Origin: Cryptomeria japonica
Taxonomy: Eukaryota; Streptophyta; Pinopsida; Cupressales; Cupressaceae
Length of the DNA: 64,000 nucleotides
Direction of reading: 5' to 3'
NCBI RefSeq assembly: GCF_030272615.1
Contig: NC_081415.1
Location: forward strand, 185,873,494 to 185,937,493
Shown here: piece after piece, positions 22,957 through 35,100 of the stretch
How the letters are laid out: each line of letters begins with the position of its first letter
How positions within the stretch are numbered: position 1 is the first letter of the stretch
Translations under genes and position numbers: made by a program
The notes under the pieces: generated by a model
Database searches by the model: none
The model's input: the letters and a program-made list of their open reading frames with translations, nothing else
Told to the model about the DNA's origin: nothing

Positions 22957-24477
22957 TGCAAAAAAATTGGAAAGACCATAAAGAGAGGCACAATCACAAA
23001 AGATACCCCCCCAAATTCACTCAATCAAAGAACCCCCCCCCCCCCAAAAGTGATGATTTGGCACTTTATAATTAGTGCGTATACAATGGGCCACTTGCAG
23101 AAAATGGCAAATTGGACTTTTGATTACAATTTTACAACTACCTCAATAAGGCCAAAAGAGACTCAAACTGAAAATGCAAGAGATCTAACTAAGATCCAAG
23201 CAATTTACAAGTACCTAATAGGCCAAATAAGACCAATATCTGAAAGTACAATTTCCACTCAAAATCTCTGAAATCTGATCATATATTATGAAAGTAGACA
23301 AAAAAATATGCACTTTCAAAAAAAATGGCACCTGAAAAGGAGGTCATATGAGCTCAAACGAGGCCTTTGAAGTTGCAGAATTGAGGATTGGACAGGTACA
23401 GCTAAGAGAATCCAAAAATTCCAAAAAAATTGTGCACCAAAATAAGAAAATAACCACACCATTGTAAAGATCACAAAATTTTAGCCCATTTCAAAAAAAA
23501 TTGCACCAAAAAAGGAGCAAAAATGAGTAAGATATGGCCTTTCAAAGTTGGACTGCAAAACTGAAAAGCTCAATGGAGAGGGGTTGAAAAATTTCAAAAG
23601 TCTGCTAATGTGGTGCTGATGTCAGCAATTTACTGGCTTAAATTTGATGGCCGTATGACCATTGCGAAAACTTCACCTCCCTACTGACTGGGCATTCGTA
23701 CCGTACGGACTACTGACTGGGCGCGGTGACTGTGCAGTTGACTGGGCATACGGTTGGTTGACATGGCACGGTGACTGTGCATACGGACAGATGACATGGC
23801 TCTATGACTGGGTGTATGGTGTTGACCGCGGGCCAGTGGCCGCCTGCCACATGGCAGGCGCGGGTCCACCTGTTTAGAAGACACCGGAGAGGAGGGAAGT
23901 GGGCTACCGGAGAAGGCTTTGGTCAGCGGCGGGCTGGGAGCCAAGGGGGCCGGTGGGAGTTTACACGGTGGCGACATGGCAGTGTGGGGTACCAGAAGAC
24001 CAGTGCAGGCACCGGATGATGGGGACTGCATGGGTGTCGGCGTCAGACGGGAAGCGGCACGGGTGGTGTCGATGGAAGGTACATGGCATGACAGAGGCCG
24101 GAGAGTACGGGTGGCGCAGCCTGCAAATGACAGAGTATGGAAAGCATAGGGTGGGGGTCTGCAGACCCCCCAAAAAAAATTTTTTTTTTGGATTTGAATT
24201 TTTTTCCGAAAAAAAATTTTTCGTTTTTTTTTTTTGGAAAAATAATTTTTTTAAAAAAAAAAATTTCGAAATCCGTACAATAATAGCCAAAATGGGGAAA
24301 AAAAATTTTCTCACCAAAATAGGTCAACTTTATAGTTGAAATTCATGGAAACGACCTCCTGGATTCAACGGTGATGTCCAAATCACTATATGATGCCCCC
24401 AAAAAATGAAGATCCCCAAATCCGAAAATAGAAGCCTCTAAAATGTCTCCAAAAAACTAATCAATGAAGCCCCAATG
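22957..24477 (-). other. Element C 5' leader
   Basis: No coding sequence. Two C-runs lie near 23005 and 23032-23044. Bases 23640-23880 are GC-rich with repeated GACTGGGC and GGTGACTGTGCA phrases. Bases 24167-24280 are alternating A-runs and T-runs with short self-complementary pieces such as CCGAAAAAAAATTTTTCG. Overlapping ORFs on both strands here look incidental to composition. Confidence 0.6.
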
Positions 24478-24489
24478 GCTCTGATACCA
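24478..24489 (-). promoter_or_regulatory. Element C primer binding site, initiator-Met type
   Basis: Minus TGGTATCAGAGCC directly follows the LTR end CCTACA. This is the standard copia PBS complementary to initiator tRNA-Met. Confidence 0.95.
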
Positions 24490-24514
24490 TGTAGGATTTT
24501 GCCAAGATCAAGGG
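24490..24514 (-). repeat. Element C 5' LTR, first 25 bases (cut by element D)
   Basis: TGTAGGATTTTGCCAAGATC then AAGGG, identical to 18171-18195. The AAGGG at 24510-24514 is the target duplication of element D, repeated at 30837-30841; the LTR resumes at 30842. Confidence 0.95.
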
Positions 24515-24942
24515 TGTTGTCCTCAAAATCTGATTCCCTTCAATGTCCTTAGAATAATATGATCTAAGCTGGGTACAGAGGAGACATCAAAGATAAGGAA
24601 ATTCCAGAGACAACATATGACAAGGTTTGATTAGACCTTCTACACTTCGGGCTTCCTTGGAGCCCAGGTGGGTATACCTTTGTGAATTAACTTCACACTT
24701 TTAAAACAATAAACCCACAGCAAACCAGTCCAGAAAACCAGTGGATTTGTTCACCTTGAAATCAACTGAAAACAAAGAATGGAAACTATACTTAACTTCA
24801 GCACTTTGATCAACAAAGTATGCAATAAACAACCTCGATTAATACCAGTGCCTTATCCAAGGTTACAGAGTCATCTAAACTCAAATAAAACTCCTGAAAC
24901 AATATATCTTTATGCTTCCCGTTGGCTTGGTTTCCACTTAAT

Positions 24943-24951
24943 CCTTATATA
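24943..24951 (-). promoter_or_regulatory. TATA box near the 3' end of element D
   Basis: Minus-strand CATATATAAGG. Its place, about 430 bases before the element terminus, fits an LTR core promoter with R and U5 downstream. Confidence 0.5.
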
Positions 24952-25440
24952 TGCCTGACACATACAAGAATTCAATCATTCCAGACTAAGCTATGGTCCT
25001 CAAAATTCAAAGTTTCCTTCCAAAGAATTTACTGGTATAAGTGATCCCGCGTATTTAATTTCCCTCCTAAAGAGAAAAGCTAACAAACACTTATACTGAG
25101 ATTGCTTTGCCATTCCATTTAAACTAAACAACCCTAGATTATTCAGAATAAAGATAGTAAATAAATTTGTGAACAAACTTGAAGACAACACAAAGCTTTA
25201 CTCAAAACCGATGGCCTGTATATTGATATTCATTTCAAGAAGTATTACAAGAATTTAAACATTGGAAAAGCTCAGATAAATTTCTGCAGCGTTTTCTTAC
25301 AAAAATTTTGTGATCCTTTTCCCTCTAGTCCTGGTATCCATTTATAACAACATGGATGCACAAAGCTTCAGACTTCTCGAGGAGAGTTTGTTACAATTAT
25401 TTCAAAAATTGAAGAGGTTACAATTTTTACGTAAAAACAG

Positions 25441-28400
25441 TTATGCACTCTTTTCAGCCTCTGCAGTCTGTTCAACAGGTTGTTCGGTTGCAACCTCTTC
25501 TGGCTTTTCAGGGGCGCTCTCCAACTGCTCCGAATCATGGGTGGAATATTTAACTCCCCACTCATTATATGTCTCTTCTGTCGGCCATGAAAAATTAATC
25601 ACATCATTTTTAATTTTAGTCAACCTTTTCCAAGAATTTCTCAGTTTGTTGACTTCTGAATTAAGAAAACTATAATGTGATTTAATTTTTTCTATTTCCT
25701 ATATTGTTATAACAAAGAAAGAGGTATCATCAAGATCAATGATTCCCTTAACCCTTGCTGACAATTTGACTTCTATCTCTTTGAGCCATATTTGCTTATC
25801 TTTTAGCTGATCCCGATTAGCAAAAATTCCTGGGAGCAACTCAAAAACCTGATCAGTGTATTCCTTCTTGCATAGATTGACCTTTCTATCCACATTATCT
25901 ACATCTGCTGCCAATTGCATTAAAACTTTAGTGACATCAGAGGTAGATTTGATAATGGGATTGGCCCTTGCTTCATCACAGGATACACACATGAACTCTA
26001 GATCCTGCTCCCTAGGCCTCCATCTATCAAAAATGGGTGTCAAAATGGCCTTATCTCTCCTCAGTTCATTCCATATCTCCATGACTTTTCCCACATTGTT
26101 GTAAAGCAATGAGGCATTTATCGTATCTGCAAAACTGGAGATTGTGGCTTTTATTTTCTCCTCATATTTCCCCGCATAAAAGGCCTGAGCCTGCTTCAGG
26201 TTCTCTAGTTCTTGGGGAGTAATCTCAATCATTTGGGAGCTGGAAGGTGCAGGAGATGGTGGAAATTCAATAATGGGGCTAGTAGGCAGAGGTCTTGCAG
26301 GAGAAGAGGAAATCATCAATGTTGAAGACTCACCTTGTTGGTGTTGTCCCATCAGCTAGCTCTGCAATTTGGCAATGATGTTATCTTTACCTCTTACCTC
26401 CTCCTTGGCACTGTTATAGGCCTTCAAAACTGTTTCCAACTTAATTTGGAGGGCCTCCTTTTCTTTGGCTTCCTTCTCAGCCACTGCAACATTGAATTTT
26501 ACAGTTTCTAGCACAGTGCTAGCAGCCTCTACTACCCCTGTACTCTGCACTCTTTTTACCATCAATCCACCAAGGTGACTTGACCCTGGAGTGTCTTTGC
26601 CCTTTTTGCCCTCATTTCTCTTAAGGGACCACATAACTAGTGCAGCATTATCCTTACTGAATGTAACCCCTTCCATGGGTTTAGTTTCTTTTCTTACTGC
26701 ATCCAGCACCAGAGCATCAGCAATATTCCATTCTGGCAAGATGAGCACTCCAGCTTGTGCTACTAGATCTCTTCCTTGTTCAGGAGTGATGGTTTTGAAT
26801 TCTTCCATCATCTCCTATTTTATTTCTTCCTCCACTGAGGCTGGATCTTTGTTGGGCTGCTCTGCCTTTCTTGTCTCACATCTAACATTATATTTATTTA
26901 TATGCTGCTTCCAAATGAATTGCATGAATGCTTCAGATGTGACAAAGTTGTCATCAGCTAAAAAGGCACTACTTGTCTTTTTTATCTGAGGATCCCACTC
27001 TTGGCCTTTAAGTTCAGTTGAGGTAATGTCCATTTTAGCTTCAATGGGCTCTTCTGGCATCCCTTCTTCCACTTCATCATAAGTGTATGCAATCTCCCCC
27101 AAGCTGCCCAACTGCAAGAGGTGTGCAGCTGCTGCTTGTTCATCTCCTATGTGGATGGGGGATTGGGATGGGGAATACAAGGGTGTATATGATTGCACTT
27201 CCTTCCCCACCCTTTGCTTCTTTGGGCTGTCTTGGATGTCAATGACATCTTGTACTTTCCTCTTTCCTTTGGATGAAGAGGGCTCCCCTGTTGTAGGCAC
27301 CAGCACACTGTACTGATTTCTTATGCAGGGTGTAGTCACCAGGAGGGATTGCTTTGGTGGAAGCTGACTTGCTGAGGATCATTCTAGCCTTTTCAGGGTT
27401 ACTCTTAATCACAGCTTCCCTCTTCTCCTTCAGTGTTTGCATCACATCTTCAAAGCAAACAATCAAAAATTTTATTTTTTCTTCCAATGGGAAGAAGCTA
27501 GACAATGGGTCATAGCTAGCATCAAATTGATGCACAAAATCCAAGGCTTTCTTATAAGCCACCCACTTTTCTTTCCTTAATTCCTGCTCATCTAAATCAA
27601 ATTCATTTCTGATGAGATCTTCAGGAAATTGGAATTGATGAGGCCTACCTCTGCATGCTACCTTCTTCCTGAACATACCATTGAAGAAGTCCTCTGGATC
27701 AGTACACCGAGACACTGCAGTGGATAAATGGTAAGGTTTGAGGAAATCCTCAAAGCAATTCCAGCCTCCCTTTGTAATTACGAATTGGTGGGCTATGGTA
27801 GCTGTAGGGAAAATGGTCCCTTTACCTCTGCCTGTTAACTCTGCCTCTTGTAGGCCACCAATTTGTCTAAGGATCTCAGCTATTCCTGCTTTGAGAGGGA
27901 CCTGGTAAGGTAGCAAAAATGGAGTACCCCTGAAACCAAAAACTCTGAAAACCATGGAGACTGGATATAAATACATGTCGCCCCAGTTATGAACAATTTT
28001 GATGTTCTCTGCGAATTCTTTTGGCCTTATGAATTCCAGAAGAACCTTGGGGACTCTTGGGTTATCAGAGAAAAGGAGAGTCCTTATTTTAGATGCAAAA
28101 TATTTATCAAACTTTAGGAAACTAGCATCCTCTCTGTCCCATGACAACACAGTACTCCATAATTGTACCGGCATTTTCTCTCCTTCCTTCTCTTTAACCA
28201 GGTCTAGTCCACTGGTGAAATAATCACCACCTTTGAAGAGAAAAAGGTGCATTAAGAGTGAATACCATCCGAAAGGTCTATCCACCTTTCCATTTTTTAT
28301 TCCTATCAACCCTCCATGGATAGCATCGGCAATGTAAGAAGCATAATCGAATGTGATAGCAAGAGACGGATTCAAAATCTGAACAATCATTAGCAAGTAA

Positions 28401-29054
28401 TGATTTGGCATATTTGCTTCAGCATCCTCTCCTAGAATTTGGCAAAGTGCCCAATACATTCCTTTAGCCCTCAAGGTAAACATACTCAATGGAAAAGGCT
28501 CTTGTGTGTTGGGCCCTACAACTGCTAACCCTCCTATTTTCTGAAAAAGTTCTTTAAGAGGCCCATTCCTAAGATGACTCCTCTGTGAAATTTATGGGTT
28601 CCAGGAAGTTTGTGAACTCATTGAGCCCAAATGCTATTCTTAATTCTTCCGCATTGATTTCCACAAGGGTTTTCCCATTTACATCCCGGATACATCTTGT
28701 GACTGAATCATAGTTCAATGCCATTTGGGTTAGCAGGTCTGTATCCATGAATACCCCTGGGACTACTAATTTCCCAACATCTAGTTCCCAAATACTATTT
28801 TGAGGAGCAGGAGAATTTCTCATTCCAAATCCGACTCTAAACAGCCCCAACCCGGACAGTCCAACCTGTGGGTCTCTCAACCAATTACCTTTGTCATACA
28901 ATCCTTCTCCTATCTTCAGACGGGGAGCCTTGGGCACTAACGCTTTGGCCTTAGATGCCTAGTTAGTTGACAACGTCAACTGTTCTAAAAAATCATCACA
29001 TACACTTCTTTCTAAATAATCAACCTTGCCAGAAAATTCCCTTTTAGGAGCCAT
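25441..29054 (-). pseudogene. Element D long ORF, unknown protein of about 1,200 residues
   Basis: Start MAPKREFSGKVDYLER at 29054. The reading passes a stop near 28958 and two frame changes (about 28570-28490 and near 27340), then stays in one frame to 25441 with stops near 26812, 26353 and 25696. The N-terminal 530 residues look globular: VEINAEELRIAFGL, then ITFDYASYIADAIHGG and DRPFGWYSLLMHLFLF, then FRVFGFRGTPFLLPYQVPL. The C-terminal part is charged with coiled-coil-like helices (ELENLKQAQAFYAGKYEEK) and an acidic Glu/Pro tail. No Cys/His finger, protease, RT or integrase motif is seen. I do not recognise the family; a plant-mobile-domain-like fold is only a guess. Confidence 0.75.
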
Positions 29055-29600
29055 TTGAAAATGCAAGAAAATGAATACACTCTTAAACAATCCTGCAACA
29101 CGAGAATGATTTTACTTAAAACACCACACAAGAATTGCTACAAAATATGAAAGAACCTGATGCTTGCTTGAAGGAATTTTGCTCTGCAACTGAACCGCTT
29201 GCTCTGTATCTGAAAAAGATAACTCTGCGTCTGCTCTTCTGCAAAATCTTTTAAAAGATATCTTCACTTGGTTGTTAGGAAATAAAATACTTGTACTCTG
29301 GGCCTTAACTATAACATTGATTCCGCATGCTTTGGCCGTCCCTTCAAAATCAAATTCATACGAGAATTCATATTTTTAGCTCCAACGGGTCACAACATTC
29401 TTGCAAGTGTTTCACTGTTACCTTTTCATTATTGACAGCTTTGTCTTTAGTCTGGGTCCTGCTTTTCTATTAGCTACATAATACCACGCGGAACCCAACC
29501 ATTGGCCTTAAAAATCCCTTTGCATTCCACTTGATACTGACCGCGTGTCTCTCTTTTTACTGTGACAGGCCCACATTTTCCTTTTTTGACCATGTCATCA
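29055..29600 (-). other. Element D segment upstream of the ORF
   Basis: Between the ORF start and the tandem array. No coding frame; no clear promoter motif. The last 60 bases resemble the end of a tandem unit (GCCCACATTTTCCTTTT), so a partial fifth unit may start here. Confidence 0.4.
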
Positions 29601-29601
29601 T

Positions 29602-30528
29602 CATGACACGTGGACGGCTCTCGTTAACTCTCACTATTTCACGGGCTTAAAGAGTGAGCATTTTACCCTTGCGAAATAGCACGGGCCATTGGATCATCCC
29701 TCGAGTTGATCACTAATTAATCTTTTGAAAAGGTTCTCAGGAATGGTGGGCCCGCTGACTCGTCACTAACACTTGGCATCCAGTCACCTGCAGAGCTGAT
29801 TTGTCACTCTGTTATTCGCCAGAAGGAAACCACGAGGGGCCCCACTTTCATCTCAACAGGTCTGTCTCTCACGTCATCATCATGACACGTGGACGGCTCT
29901 CATTAACTCTCGCTATTTCGCGGGCTTAAAGGGTGAGCATTTTACCCTTGCAAAATAGCGCCGACCGTCGGATCATCTCTGTAGTTGATCGGCATTTAAT
30001 CCTTTGAAAAGGCTCTCAGGAATGGTGGGCCCGCTGACTCGTCACGAACACATGGCATCCTTATCACTCGTGGAGCTGATTTGTCATCTTCTTATTTGCC
30101 AGAAGGGAACCATAGGGACCCACATTTTCCTTTTAGACCGCGTGTCATCATGACACATGGATGGTTCTTGTTCATTCTCGCTATTTCATGGGCTTAAAGG
30201 GTGAGCACTTTACCCTTGCGAAATAGCACGGGCCGTTGGATCATCTTTTAAGTTGATCGGCATTTAATCTTCTGAAAAGGCTCTCATAAAATGTGGGCCC
30301 GCTGACTGTGGTGACTTGTGCCACCTGCTACCTTTTGATATGCCAGAAGAAAGCCACGAGGCTCCAACCACCTTTGACAGCTACACCTTTTACTTCCTCT
30401 GTCATGACACATGGACGGCCCTCGTTCATTCTCGCTATTTCATGGGCCTAAAGGGTGAGCATTTTACCCTTGTGAAATAGCGTAGGCCATTGGATCATCC
30501 CTGAAGTTGATCACTAATTACTGGGCCC
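29602..30528 (-). repeat. Four tandem units of 254-279 bp with hairpins, in element D
   Basis: Units start at CATGACAC near 29602, 29881, 30149 and 30403; the last is partial. Each contains a compound inverted repeat: GCTATTTCGCGGG, then AAGGGT, a short loop, ACCCTT, then GCGAAATAGC. Units 1 and 2 contain ACACGTGG, a G-box core; units 3 and 4 have ACACATGG. The array lies upstream of the long ORF on its coding strand, so it may be a promoter or enhancer (inference). Confidence 0.8.
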
Positions 30529-30836
30529 GACAACTTTAGAAGAAAAGCATACAAGGCATAAAATTTTCAAATAATCAACATAGCCGCCTAGGCAAAAAAC
30601 AAGGGGGAACACTTCCTACGACCCCGCGACCCATAACTTAAGTGAATAAAGTAACAGAAGATTAGAAACCAAAGGGTTTAACACAAAAAGATAAGATCTA
30701 AAAAATCAAAAACCCTTAAACCCCCAAGGTTTAGAACAAAGCTGAAGCACTTGGGATTACACCCTATTCGAAAAATTTCAAGGTACCATAGCCAATTATG
30801 GGAAAAGAAGAACCCAATTTTAAAACAGTGATAACA
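30529..30836 (-). other. Element D 5' terminal segment
   Basis: Minus-strand start TGTTATCACTG, T-rich, no ORF of interest. Contains the run CCAAGGTTTAGAACAAAG on the plus strand, but no PBS. Confidence 0.5.
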
Positions 30837-30841
30837 AAGGG

Positions 30842-31267
30842 CACAATGAAAAGCATAAAAAGAGAGACAATAGAATGACAAGAACAAACTGTATTCTCAT
30901 CAATATGCAAATGATCAACTGGATTAACCAATACAATGAATATAGGCCTGCTTATATAGGCAAGGCCATATGGATGTATGAGCACACAATTATGACATGT
31001 GGCTCAATGAGAAACAAGGGTAGGTAAGAAATACTAGGGGTAGGTAGGAGAAATAATATAATATTCCACAAGAGGTGGATGACCCACCAAATGTGGAGTG
31101 TAATAGCAAAATAAGACCACAAAAGGTGAAATTTCTCCTACAAGCTCTATCCCTATGTGCACACTTCCCTAAGTGTCTCAAATCCAAACTACAAAGAGAT
31201 GCATTATCCTAAGTTAACTTAAGTAAAGTGTAATAATATCCAAAATGAATATTTATTTACACCAACA
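30842..31267 (-). repeat. Element C 5' LTR, main part
   Basis: Resumes at CACAATGAAAAGC and matches 18196-18616 with about ten substitutions and a 5-base insertion (AAGTA near 31224). Ends ...ACCAACA at 31267, followed by the TSD CATAT. Confidence 0.94.
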
Positions 31268-31272
31268 CATAT

Positions 31273-31896
31273 GAATAAATATTACTTAGTACAATAGGGG
31301 CCTGCACATGCAGGAAGGCCAACAGCCTAGAGCTCACTGCTCAAAAACAAAACTGGAGTCCCACTGACTACAAAATTGGATGGTTAAATCCAATACAATG
31401 TACTGCTTCAAAATAGCATCTGCAATGTTGGATCCAATACCGGTTTAAGCTCTATCTGATACCTCTACCAAAACCTTGTCACAGAATAGTCTTCGCTCTC
31501 AAAATAAATACATGAAAGTGCATAAACAACTATCCAGTATCATATCTCTATCATATTGCTTTCACCTTTTATCATCATTACCTCAATTAACACACATACA
31601 AAATGACCTAGAAGATCTCATACATATATGAGTCTTTACAATACATCATGTCGGCTATACAAATATAATTTATATTACAATTCATTTCGCATATACAAAA
31701 CTATATCCATGTTGGCCTGGAATGCCGGTATGATTTGTTGCCAGTGTAAACTGGATGCTGGTGTGAATGATATTTGTTGTAGCTGCTGGTGTTGATATGC
31801 AAAGTCAATTGTCAGTATAACCATGTAGTACCTGTAGAACCCTGTTGCCATCAATGACAACATCAACCATTCTCATTTGAGTGTATAATGCCAACA
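31273..31896 (-). repeat. Element B left LTR, second part
   Basis: Continues the LTR cut at 18170 and matches 37084-37709. On the minus strand it begins TGTTGGCATTATACAC. Confidence 0.93.
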
Positions 31897-31910
31897 ATCT
31901 CCCCCTTTGG
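31897..31910 (-). promoter_or_regulatory. Element B polypurine tract
   Basis: Minus-strand CCAAAGGGGGAGAT directly before TGTTGG. This is the common tract of copia elements. Confidence 0.9.
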
Positions 31911-32106
31911 CATTGATGGCAACACTCATGAGAAAAACCAAAAACCAAAACTGCCAAAACTGAAAGTTCTCCCCCTGAGCAAATGATCTCATTCTGTTCT
32001 CTATACCATGCCTTACACTGTACATTTTTCTCATTATCACCCCCCCTTTGACATCAATGACAAAGGATGTCAAAAGTATCCAAATTTCAAAAATATACTT
32101 AGAATC
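31911..32106 (-). other. Element B 3' untranslated segment
   Basis: Short region between the end of the long ORF and the polypurine tract. Two further CCCCC runs (31970, 32040) look like decayed tract copies; TTTGRCATYRATG phrases repeat. Confidence 0.5.
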
Positions 32107-35100
32107 CTAGTGCAAAATTTGAAAAATGTCTTCAACAACCAAGTTAAGACCTTGCAAAAAATTAGAACTGTTAGCAATAATGTCTTTAGTCTGTCTGATC
32201 ATCCCGGTTAGATAATGCATATGTTGCTCTGGTGATCTTCCTCCTTGAATAATTGCCTTAGATAATGCATTTCGATGTGTTAAAAGGTTGTCCAATCTAG
32301 GACCAAGTTTATTCTTCAGCTCTCAAGTTTTCATCCTCAATCTAGCCTTTTCCTTTTCCAGATTTTAAATTTTCTCTTCATAAACTGTTATTTCCTGATC
32401 CAAAACAGATGTCAGTTCCGAAGAACCAATCAAGTTATTTGCTATGTCATCAATTTCTTTCTGTGTTTTCTTAATCTGATCATTAATATCTATAGTCAAA
32501 TGGTGAGGTTTGCAAGTTTCTTTATACAATTCCTTATATTCCAGAATAGTTGAGTTTAATGCCTGTAATAAATAATCAATTTGTCCTGTACAGTCCTTAA
32601 TAGTTTTGTCAATGAATTCTCCCTTCTCCTTATTAACCCTTTCCTGAGTAGTCTCCTTATTAAGCTTATCTATAGACTGAATGTTAGAAGAAATAAATTT
32701 AGACAATGTGTCCAATTTACCTATAGAGCCAACAATGTTATGCACCTTACATGCCAGTGCTATCATTTGCAAAATTGGTAAAGTATCATCAATAGCCTTA
32801 AATGCTAAGGCATTGCATTCAGATATCTTCTTAATATAGAATCCAACAAAACATTTGTCACATTAGTCGGTCTCAAATCCATCGTGGATGTGCCAGGTTC
32901 TGCAATGATTTTCATCTTTGCTTCATCAGATACCCGTTCAACAACCTTAACCACTTCCTCTTTTTCTTTCTTTTCCTTACTCTTATCCACTGCTGGTTCA
33001 GGTGTTTTCTGTTCGTGTTCTTTCTCTGCTGGTTTCTCTACATTTCTAGATATCTCCTCAACACTTTCTAAAATAGAGGTTTTACCTACTACAATATTGA
33101 TATCCTGAGTGTCAACATTCATTGTAAATAAAATGTTTGACTCCAGATCAATATTATCAGTCTTTACATCCTTTGTTATTCTTTCCTCATGCTAATCCTA
33201 TATCTCAATTGGTGCCTCTGCCACTACCGATGGGGTGTCTTCAGCTGATGGGGGTACGTTATCCTTAATAGTTAAATCAAGAATACTACCAATCTTATTC
33301 TTTCCTTTATCACCCTTCTCGTATACCTTAGTAAAAGGTTTATCAATTTTCTGCCTATCTTTTTCTTCCCTCTTCTCCTTCTCAACAAAGAATATATCCC
33401 ACTTACCTATTGTTTCATCTTCTATTTCCTTCACTTTGCTAGCCATGAGGCTAACCTGTCGGTGACTGCTAGCAAAAACTATCCAGTTGGCTTCAACAAT
33501 TAATTCATCTATCTCTTGTTGAGATTTAACAGGGTGAACTGCGAATAGAGCCTCAATCTTCAATTTATTATCAAGTTCCATGATTGACATTCTCTTCGCT
33601 TCAAGTCTCAGATATAGATCATTAGGTAGAACATCTATAACCTCAATAAGTACCTTCTTGTATATGTCAAGATATAAAATTATGCTCTCATCAATGGTTT
33701 CATTATTAGAATCCTTAAATGTATGATAACACTTGTTAATATTACCAAGATTTCCATCCTGAGTAATCTCATTTACAAGTTCCTCCGAAGAAAGAGTGTT
33801 TGTTACCTTAGGTTCCAGTTTCTTTGGTGTAACTTTCTTCATCTGAATACTGGGCTCCCTCATAGCCTATTGTTTCTTTCTAGGCGTTCTTATCCTCTTT
33901 GGAGATGGAGCAGGTGCTGGTGAGGATTTCCTTTTCTTCCTTTCTACTCTTTTGAATTCAGTTGCCTTATCACTGTCGGTTTCAAAAGAGGTAACAACTG
34001 GTGAAACATGTGTTACTGGTTGCTATTCAATTTTTCTTTCTTTCATTCTCTCAGCAACACCACTCATCTGATCAAGTCCTAATAATCCTTTCTTAACATC
34101 TTCTACAAATTTTGATGCATCTTTCAATATTTTCTCTCTTTTCTTCCTCAGCTTCTGAATAGCTACATCACTTTCTATTGTTTTTGCAATACCAAACATC
34201 TTCTCTTTCGGTTTCAGTGGAGCATCAAGTAGTATTTTTGCATAGGATTCAAGAATATTTAAGTCTACTTCATAGCCTATTTCTATTATCCAAATGGTTC
34301 TAGGAGTAACTACCTCCATCCATATCTCATCTCTTTTAACAACAAAGCATATCTATTTATCATATTTGTCAACAATTCTTTGAGGGATTCTTTTCCTTTC
34401 CTTCATCTTAGCTTGAAAGCTCTGGAAATAGTCATTTACCTGCTTATCACCATCAGGACCCATACTAGTAATTGCTTCCATGATTTGTTTTCCAACAGGG
34501 ATGTCATATGTAAAGTCTTTGTGACCAATACCAAGAATCTCCTTTGAGAAATAAAGCATTAAACATACAAGTAGATATCCAAATCTGAAAGTTCCCTTCT
34601 TGTCACCCTTAATCTTCATCAAATTTTCCATCAGTTCATCCTTCAATCGTTCACAAATATCAATTATAGCACTGTTCTTCACCATCTCATATGCACTGTG
34701 AATACATAGACTGGAAACATAATTCAACCTATTAGTATGAGCAACTTTGTAACCAATGACCATACTCACATAGTTGACATTTTCATCAGTGATATCACTA
34801 ACCCTAAGTGATCTGTTGTCTGATGTTGTGCCGGTTAGGTTCATAACCTCCTTGTTTGGTATTTTCTTTTTCTTCTCAGGCCTAGTGCCGGTAGAGGGTA
34901 AACCAATGACAGCCTTAATTGCCTCCTTAGTGATCTTGAAAACTGAATCTAACCACAAAAATTCACCGTGAACCTTGCTAAGAACATAATGGACAATCTC
35001 ATCTAGAAATTCAGGAATGTTCAAGATATCAACAAATCCTAAGTCTTCAACAATCTTGTGTTCTGGTTTGATTAAACCTTATTTATCAGTTATAACATTC

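Larger units (their letters stand above)
24515..30836 (-). mobile_element. Element D: 6.3-kb LTR-ended unit with one long ORF, possibly a giant solo LTR
   Basis: TG...CA ends (minus TGTTATCACTG...GAGGACAACA) and an exact 5-bp TSD AAGGG within the C LTR, so it was inserted by an LTR-type integrase. I find no internal repeat of either end, no PBS beside an LTR and no pol. Near the minus-strand 3' end there is a TATA box (24943-24951) about 430 bases from the terminus, as in the U3-R-U5 layout of a plant LTR. The simplest reading is a solo LTR of 6.3 kb with an ORF in U3. An alternative is a two-LTR element whose short LTRs I failed to see. Confidence 0.7.
18171..31267 (-). mobile_element. Element C: Ty1/copia retrotransposon nested in element B
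   Basis: TG...CA ends and exact TSD CATAT. 3' LTR is 18171-18616; 5' LTR is 24490-24514 plus 30842-31267, split by element D. The polypurine tract follows the left LTR and an initiator-Met PBS lies beside the right LTR. Gag-pol runs on the minus strand in the copia order gag, protease, integrase, RT, RNase H. The LTRs differ by about 10 substitutions and one 5-base indel, so C is younger than B. Confidence 0.93.

Noticed and set aside
23662-24339. Overlapping open readings on both strands in a GC-rich part
   Set aside because: They sit in the leader of element C, overlap each other on both strands and have no domain; composition alone explains them.
24515-30836. Element D as a DNA transposon because its ends form a short inverted repeat (TGTTGTC and TGTTATC)
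   Set aside because: TG...CA ends and a 5-bp duplication are the LTR pattern; short terminal inversions are normal in LTRs, and no transposase is visible.
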